Assembly: GCA_049297395.1 (NCBI GenBank)
Contig: JBAQUG010000484.1
Coordinates: forward strand, 1 to 7,863
Source: GWF2-50-93 sp049297395
GTDB lineage: Bacteria > Verrucomicrobiota > Lentisphaeria > Victivallales > GWF2-50-93
DNA length: 7,863 bases
Reading direction: 5' to 3'
Part shown: positions 6,117-7,863 of the stretch, one piece after another
How positions within the stretch are numbered: the first letter of the stretch is position 1
How the letters are laid out: each line of letters starts with the position of its first letter
The notes under the pieces: model-generated
Seen by the model: the letters and a program-made list of their open reading frames with translations, nothing else
Databases searched by the model: none
Told to the model about the DNA's origin: nothing
Program-made: the position numbers and the translations under genes

Positions 6117-6308
6117 ATGAGAGTTTTTATTGCTGCGATTATCGCTTGCTGCTTCATATCAATAATCGTTGAATATTTCAGTATTAAATGGCTTTTGAAT
6201 AGATACGAAAAGCAATTTGTAAAGCCATTCCTATATCCTGTCATTTATGCAAATTTAGTCACTAACTTCATTTTGTTCGTTTATATAATCTTGAAAAAGG
6301 GGATATAA
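6117..6308 (+). CDS. Short two-helix membrane protein, possibly truncated
   Basis: A 63-residue AT-rich reading frame with two predicted membrane helices (about 3-20 and 42-58) linked by a basic segment, WLLNRYEKQFVKPF. The first helix contains E19 in SIIVEYF and the second begins NLVTNFILF. This pairing of a buried acidic residue with an N-L-x-T-N motif recalls a group of small bacterial membrane proteins that are normally longer. The stop codon TAA (6306-6308) lies inside the 27-bp palindrome of the following repeat, so the gene may have been shortened when that element arrived. There is no good ribosome site before ATG 6117 and no clear promoter. It may be a real small protein, a truncated remnant or a chance frame. 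Confidence 0.4.
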   Translation: MRVFIAAIIACCFISIIVEYFSIKWLLNRYEKQFVKPFLYPVIYANLVTNFILFVYIILKKGI

Positions 6309-6338
6309 ATTTTGCCGTCGGCAAAATTTATGATTTGA
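6305..6338 (+). repeat. 32-bp hairpin repeat, left copy (flanks the toxin-antitoxin pairs)
   Basis: A perfect 27-bp palindrome (6305-6331; arms ATAAATTTTGCCG and CGGCAAAATTTAT around one base) followed by GATTTGA. Positions 6307-6338 recur at 7642-7673 with 29 of 32 identical. The palindrome overlaps the stop codon of the preceding ORF, and the last four bases of the repeat (TTGA, 6335-6338) form the start of the -35 box of the next promoter. It may act as a terminator or as the end of a mobile unit. Confidence 0.8.
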
Positions 6339-6364
6339 CAACCCCAAACCATCACGTACATTAT
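6335..6364 (+). promoter_or_regulatory. Promoter of yefM-yoeB
   Basis: A consensus -35 TTGACA (6335-6340) is followed after 18 bp by CATTAT (6359-6364), which matches TATAAT at four of six bases. Start would fall near 6371, leaving a short leader with AAGGAG at 6378-6383. The -35 box straddles the right edge of the hairpin repeat: the first four bases come from the repeat and CA from unique sequence. Confidence 0.55.
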
Positions 6365-6372
6365 CCGGTACG
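6355..6372. promoter_or_regulatory. Candidate YefM operator palindrome
   Basis: CGTAC (6355-6359) and GTACG (6368-6372) form an inverted repeat with an 8-bp spacer, lying across the -10 box. YefM antitoxins autoregulate by binding palindromes whose core is TGTACA; CGTACA and GGTACG here are close relatives of that core. The position would let the antitoxin block RNA polymerase directly. Confidence 0.55.
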
Positions 6373-6388
6373 CAAACAAGGAGAATCT

Positions 6389-6631
6389 ATGACAACGCTG
6401 ACAGCTACCGAGGCAAGAAAGAACCTCTTCAATCTTGTTGATGATGTCTTTGAGTCTCATGAACCCATCCAAATTTCAGGCAAGCGACATTCGGCTGTCC
6501 TTATTTCTGAAGAAGACTGGAGAGCGACTCAGGAAACATTGTATCTAATCTCCATCCCCGGAATGCGTAGTTCAATTGCCGAGGGCCTTAAAGCCCCCGT
6601 TGAAAAATGCAGGAAGGAGATCAAGTGGTGA
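6389..6631 (+). CDS. yefM: YefM/Phd-family antitoxin
   Basis: An 80-residue antitoxin of the Phd/YefM family. The DNA-binding and dimerisation N-terminus is clear: TATEARKNLFNLVDDVFESH (residues 5-24), then EPIQISGKRHSAVLISEEDW (25-44) with the family's SAVL-(I/M)-S-x-(E/D)-(D/E) strand-helix junction. The C-terminal ETLYLISIPGMRSSIAEGL (49-67) is the toxin-neutralising arm. ATG 6389 is chosen because AAGGAG sits 5 nt upstream; the reading frame is open further up to a TTG at 6335, but that codon is part of the -35 box. Promoter and palindromic operator lie immediately upstream, the usual autoregulated arrangement. The stop overlaps the toxin start by 4 nt. Together with the toxin gene it forms the first of two pairs enclosed by the 32-bp repeats. 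Confidence 0.92.
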   Translation: MTTLTATEARKNLFNLVDDVFESHEPIQISGKRHSAVLISEEDWRATQETLYLISIPGMRSSIAEGLKAPVEKCRKEIKW

Positions 6632-6891
6632 AATGGCAGCTTGTCTTCACAAATCAGGCTCAGAAAGATGCCAGGAAGCTGTCCCTCTCCGGCTTGAGGC
6701 CCAAAGCTGAACGGCTGCTGGATATTCTGAAGGAAAATCCTTATCAAAATCCGCCGCCGTTTGAAAAACTTGTCGGAAATTTGTCCGGCGCATATTCACG
6801 TCGGGTAAACATCCAGCATCGTCTGGTCTATCAGGTTCTTGATGAAATCAGGACTGTCAAGGTAATACGAATGTGGACACATTATGAATAA
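6628..6891 (+). CDS. yoeB: YoeB/Txe-family mRNA interferase toxin
   Basis: An 87-residue toxin of the RelE superfamily, YoeB/Txe branch, which cleaves mRNA in the ribosomal A site. The C-terminal half is diagnostic: PFEKLVGNLSGAYSRRVN (44-61), IQHRLVYQV (62-70) and the terminal WTHYE. With the GTG start at 6628 the expected catalytic residues fall at E46, R65, H85 and Y86, almost identical in position to the active-site residues of E. coli YoeB (E46, R65, H83, Y84), so the enzyme should be active. GTG 6628 is preferred over ATG 6607 because it follows AGGAAGGAGA (6611-6620) by 7-8 nt and makes the usual GTGA overlap with the antitoxin stop. GTG 6625 is equally possible. No terminator stands between it and the vapBC promoter. 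Confidence 0.93.
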   Translation: MKWQLVFTNQAQKDARKLSLSGLRPKAERLLDILKENPYQNPPPFEKLVGNLSGAYSRRVNIQHRLVYQVLDEIRTVKVIRMWTHYE

Positions 6892-6900
6892 ATTTATATC

Positions 6901-6928
6901 TGATGCCTTGACATCATTTCATTTGATG
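6901..6928. promoter_or_regulatory. Candidate VapB operator: three alternating half-sites
   Basis: TGATG (6901-6905), CATCA (6912-6916) and TGATG (6924-6928) are the same pentamer in alternating orientation, spaced 11 and 12 bp, about one helical turn. They surround the -35 box and end just before the -10 box of the vapBC promoter. VapB antitoxins with ribbon-helix-helix ends commonly bind such repeated short sites with VapC. Confidence 0.5.
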
Positions 6929-6935
6929 CTATAAT
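6908..6935 (+). promoter_or_regulatory. Consensus promoter of vapBC, predicted to give a leaderless mRNA
   Basis: Both hexamers match the sigma-70 consensus perfectly: TTGACA at 6908-6913 and TATAAT at 6930-6935, with a 16-bp spacer. The ATG of vapB begins at 6942, only 6 bp after the -10 box, so the transcript should start on or next to the start codon. There is no Shine-Dalgarno sequence upstream, which agrees with leaderless initiation. Confidence 0.85.
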
Positions 6936-6941
6936 GCTTCC

Positions 6942-7187
6942 ATGAGAACAACAATTACAATCGAAGATGACGTCCTCGAGAGGGCAAGAACCGTTTCATC
7001 GAATTTGAAAAAACCTTTCAGATTCATCATAAACAACGCCCTGCGCTTAGGGCTGGAGCAGGTTGAGAAACCTTCTAAAAGAAAAATATACTCCACTAGG
7101 CCGAAACCCATGGGACTGAAACATGGCTATGAGCTTGACAACATCCATGAGCTTCTTGACAGAATCGATGAAGAAAGTTCCAGATGA
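6942..7187 (+). CDS. vapB: VapB-type ribbon-helix-helix antitoxin
   Basis: An 81-residue antitoxin. The N-terminus MRTTITIEDDVLERARTVS has the beta strand (residues 2-8) and first helix of a ribbon-helix-helix DNA-binding domain, followed by PFRFIINNALRLGLEQV (25-41) as the second helix. The C-terminal part, KPMGLKHGYELDNIHELLD (about 55-73), would be the toxin-binding arm. This matches the DUF2191/VapB group that precedes VapC toxins. ATG 6942 is the only start giving the RTT-T domain. It lies 6 bp after a perfect -10 box and has no ribosome site, so initiation on a leaderless mRNA is likely. The TGA overlaps the vapC ATG by 4 nt, coupling the toxin to antitoxin translation. Confidence 0.9.
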   Translation: MRTTITIEDDVLERARTVSSNLKKPFRFIINNALRLGLEQVEKPSKRKIYSTRPKPMGLKHGYELDNIHELLDRIDEESSR

Positions 7188-7618
7188 TTCTGATTGATGC
7201 CAACATTCTCCTATATGCCGAAGATTCTCTGAATCCCCTTAACTCAACGGCCACAAAGTGGCTGGACAACCAGCTTTCAGGCGATACCCCTGTATGCTTC
7301 TGCTGGTTGACAATCAATGCTTATTTGAGAATCAGCACTAACAGGCGGGTGTTCAATAAACCGCTGTCCATTTCACAGGCTGCCGAACGGGTAGAAAGCT
7401 GGCTGGAACAGCCTTGTGTCAAAATCATACATCCTACGGATGGCCATTGGAAGCTGTTCAAGGAAATCATAGTGGGCTGCCAGGCTTCGGCTAATCTTGT
7501 GCCGGACGCGCATCTTGCAGCCCTTGCAATCGGACATGGATGCATTCTTTGTTCAACTGACATGGATTTTGCGCGGTTCCCGAAGCTGAAGTGGAAGAAC
7601 CCTCTGAAGCAAGCCTGA
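7184..7618 (+). CDS. vapC: VapC-type PIN-domain ribonuclease toxin
   Basis: A 144-residue PIN-domain toxin, a Mg-dependent endoribonuclease normally inhibited by VapB. The first catalytic Asp is D5 in ILIDANILLYAED (2-14). The C-terminal acidic site is D108 in PDAHLAALAIGHGC (107-120) with STDMDFARFP (124-133) contributing D126 and D128. The signature LRISTNRRVFNKPLS (48-62) and the ending LKWKNPL are typical of one VapC subgroup. The second acidic residue, a Glu in most PIN toxins, would lie in WLTINAYLR (41-49), where N45 or its neighbours replace it. Related members of this subgroup also lack that Glu, so this need not mean inactivity. ATG 7184 overlaps the vapB stop (ATGA). A hairpin repeat 23 bp downstream could terminate transcription. 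Confidence 0.92.
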   Translation: MILIDANILLYAEDSLNPLNSTATKWLDNQLSGDTPVCFCWLTINAYLRISTNRRVFNKPLSISQAAERVESWLEQPCVKIIHPTDGHWKLFKEIIVGCQASANLVPDAHLAALAIGHGCILCSTDMDFARFPKLKWKNPLKQA

Positions 7619-7641
7619 GCATCTGCCTGAAAATCAAAAGA

Positions 7642-7673
7642 AAATTTTGCTGACGGTAAAATTTATGATTTGA
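7642..7673 (+). repeat. 32-bp hairpin repeat, right copy
   Basis: Same element as 6307-6338 with three substitutions (7651, 7653 and 7657). One substitution is at the loop centre. The other two turn G-C pairs into G-U or U-G pairs in plus-strand RNA, so the stem of about 11 bp is kept in RNA. It lies between vapC and the convergent minus-strand gene, a natural place for a terminator, but the conserved extension ATGATTTGA lies outside the stem and suggests a unit larger than a terminator. Confidence 0.78.
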
Positions 7674-7686
7674 ACGAATTCCGGCA

Positions 7687-7863
7687 CTACTTTTTGATCT
7701 TTTCCAGCCCCAGCATGATCCTGATGCCGGTGTGCGCCTGAAGAGCGGCGGTGAAAGCGACCCTGCTTGAGATCGTCCCGTTCTCAGGATTCATCTCGGT
7801 CTTTCCATCACCGATAATCCATGAATTTCCAGGTCCTCTGCGGACTTTTATGCTGCTGCAACC
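7687..7863 (-). CDS. Unrecognised minus-strand gene, 3' end only
   Basis: A minus-strand frame is open from the window edge for 58 codons and ends in TAG at 7687-7689. The residues include VRRGPGNSWIIGDGKTEMNP, then ENGTISSRVAFTAALQ and a terminal HTGIRIMLGLEKIKK. The GC level and codon choice resemble the glycan genes, which favours real coding. The composition (Gly, Thr, mixed beta-prone segments, basic C-terminus) does not identify a family to me. The start lies outside the window. It converges on vapC, and the right hairpin repeat sits between the two, 13 bp from its stop. It could belong to an unrelated chromosomal gene that borders the toxin-antitoxin segment. Confidence 0.5.
   Translation of the reverse strand, partial: GCSSIKVRRGPGNSWIIGDGKTEMNPENGTISSRVAFTAALQAHTGIRIMLGLEKIKK

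Noticed and set aside
6305..7673. Integron cassette array bounded by attC sites
   Set aside because: The repeats lack the RYYYAAC and GTTRRRY core sites, the cargo has two promoter-driven pairs per unit, and no integrase is present.
1..7863. CRISPR array, tRNA or rRNA genes
   Set aside because: No regularly spaced short repeats, cloverleaf or rRNA-like sequence was seen on either strand.

Overview
The window is bacterial chromosomal DNA of moderate GC content with tightly packed plus-strand genes. Codon usage rich in AGG/ATA, REP-like GGAACGCC...GGCGTTCC hairpins and the mix of accessory genes would fit a PVC-type bacterium (Lentisphaerae/Verrucomicrobia-like). That is an impression only; no marker gene is present to fix the taxonomy.

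Layout. (1) 1-145: a pair of inverted REP-like hairpins. (2) 146-751: a small PglC-type initiating sugar-phosphate transferase. (3) 752-2164: an inserted accessory segment. It holds the wreck of a RhuM-family gene, a probable scrap of a type I restriction HsdR C-terminus, and an apparently intact DUF4160-DUF2442 pair with its own near-consensus promoter. (4) 2165-5989: a compact block of a 71-residue protein, a nucleotidyltransferase, a DegT-type sugar aminotransferase and a PglF/WbpM-type nucleotide-sugar dehydratase, joined by 41-, 4- and 4-nt overlaps. (5) 6117-7641: a short two-helix membrane ORF, then a YefM-YoeB pair and a VapB-VapC pair. These two toxin-antitoxin pairs lie between two copies of a 32-bp hairpin repeat. 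(6) 7687-7863: the 3' end of an unrecognised minus-strand gene.

How the genes work together. Transferase, aminotransferase and dehydratase form the core of a Pgl-like route: a UDP-sugar is 4,6-dehydrated, aminated at C4 and loaded as sugar phosphate onto a polyprenyl-phosphate carrier, starting a surface glycan or glycoprotein oligosaccharide. No acetyltransferase (PglD-like) is present here.

The most informative structure is a 72-bp diverged direct repeat (60/72 identical). One copy spans the 3' end of the transferase gene and the first codons of the gene that should follow it (708-779). The other lies directly before the 71-residue gene (2165-2236). It shows that the accessory segment now separates transferase from the small gene, and that sequence from a second, related transferase locus took part. 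The second structure of note is the 32-bp hairpin repeat bracketing the two toxin-antitoxin pairs, each pair having a recognisable promoter and candidate operator. The vapBC promoter is placed so that its transcript should be leaderless.
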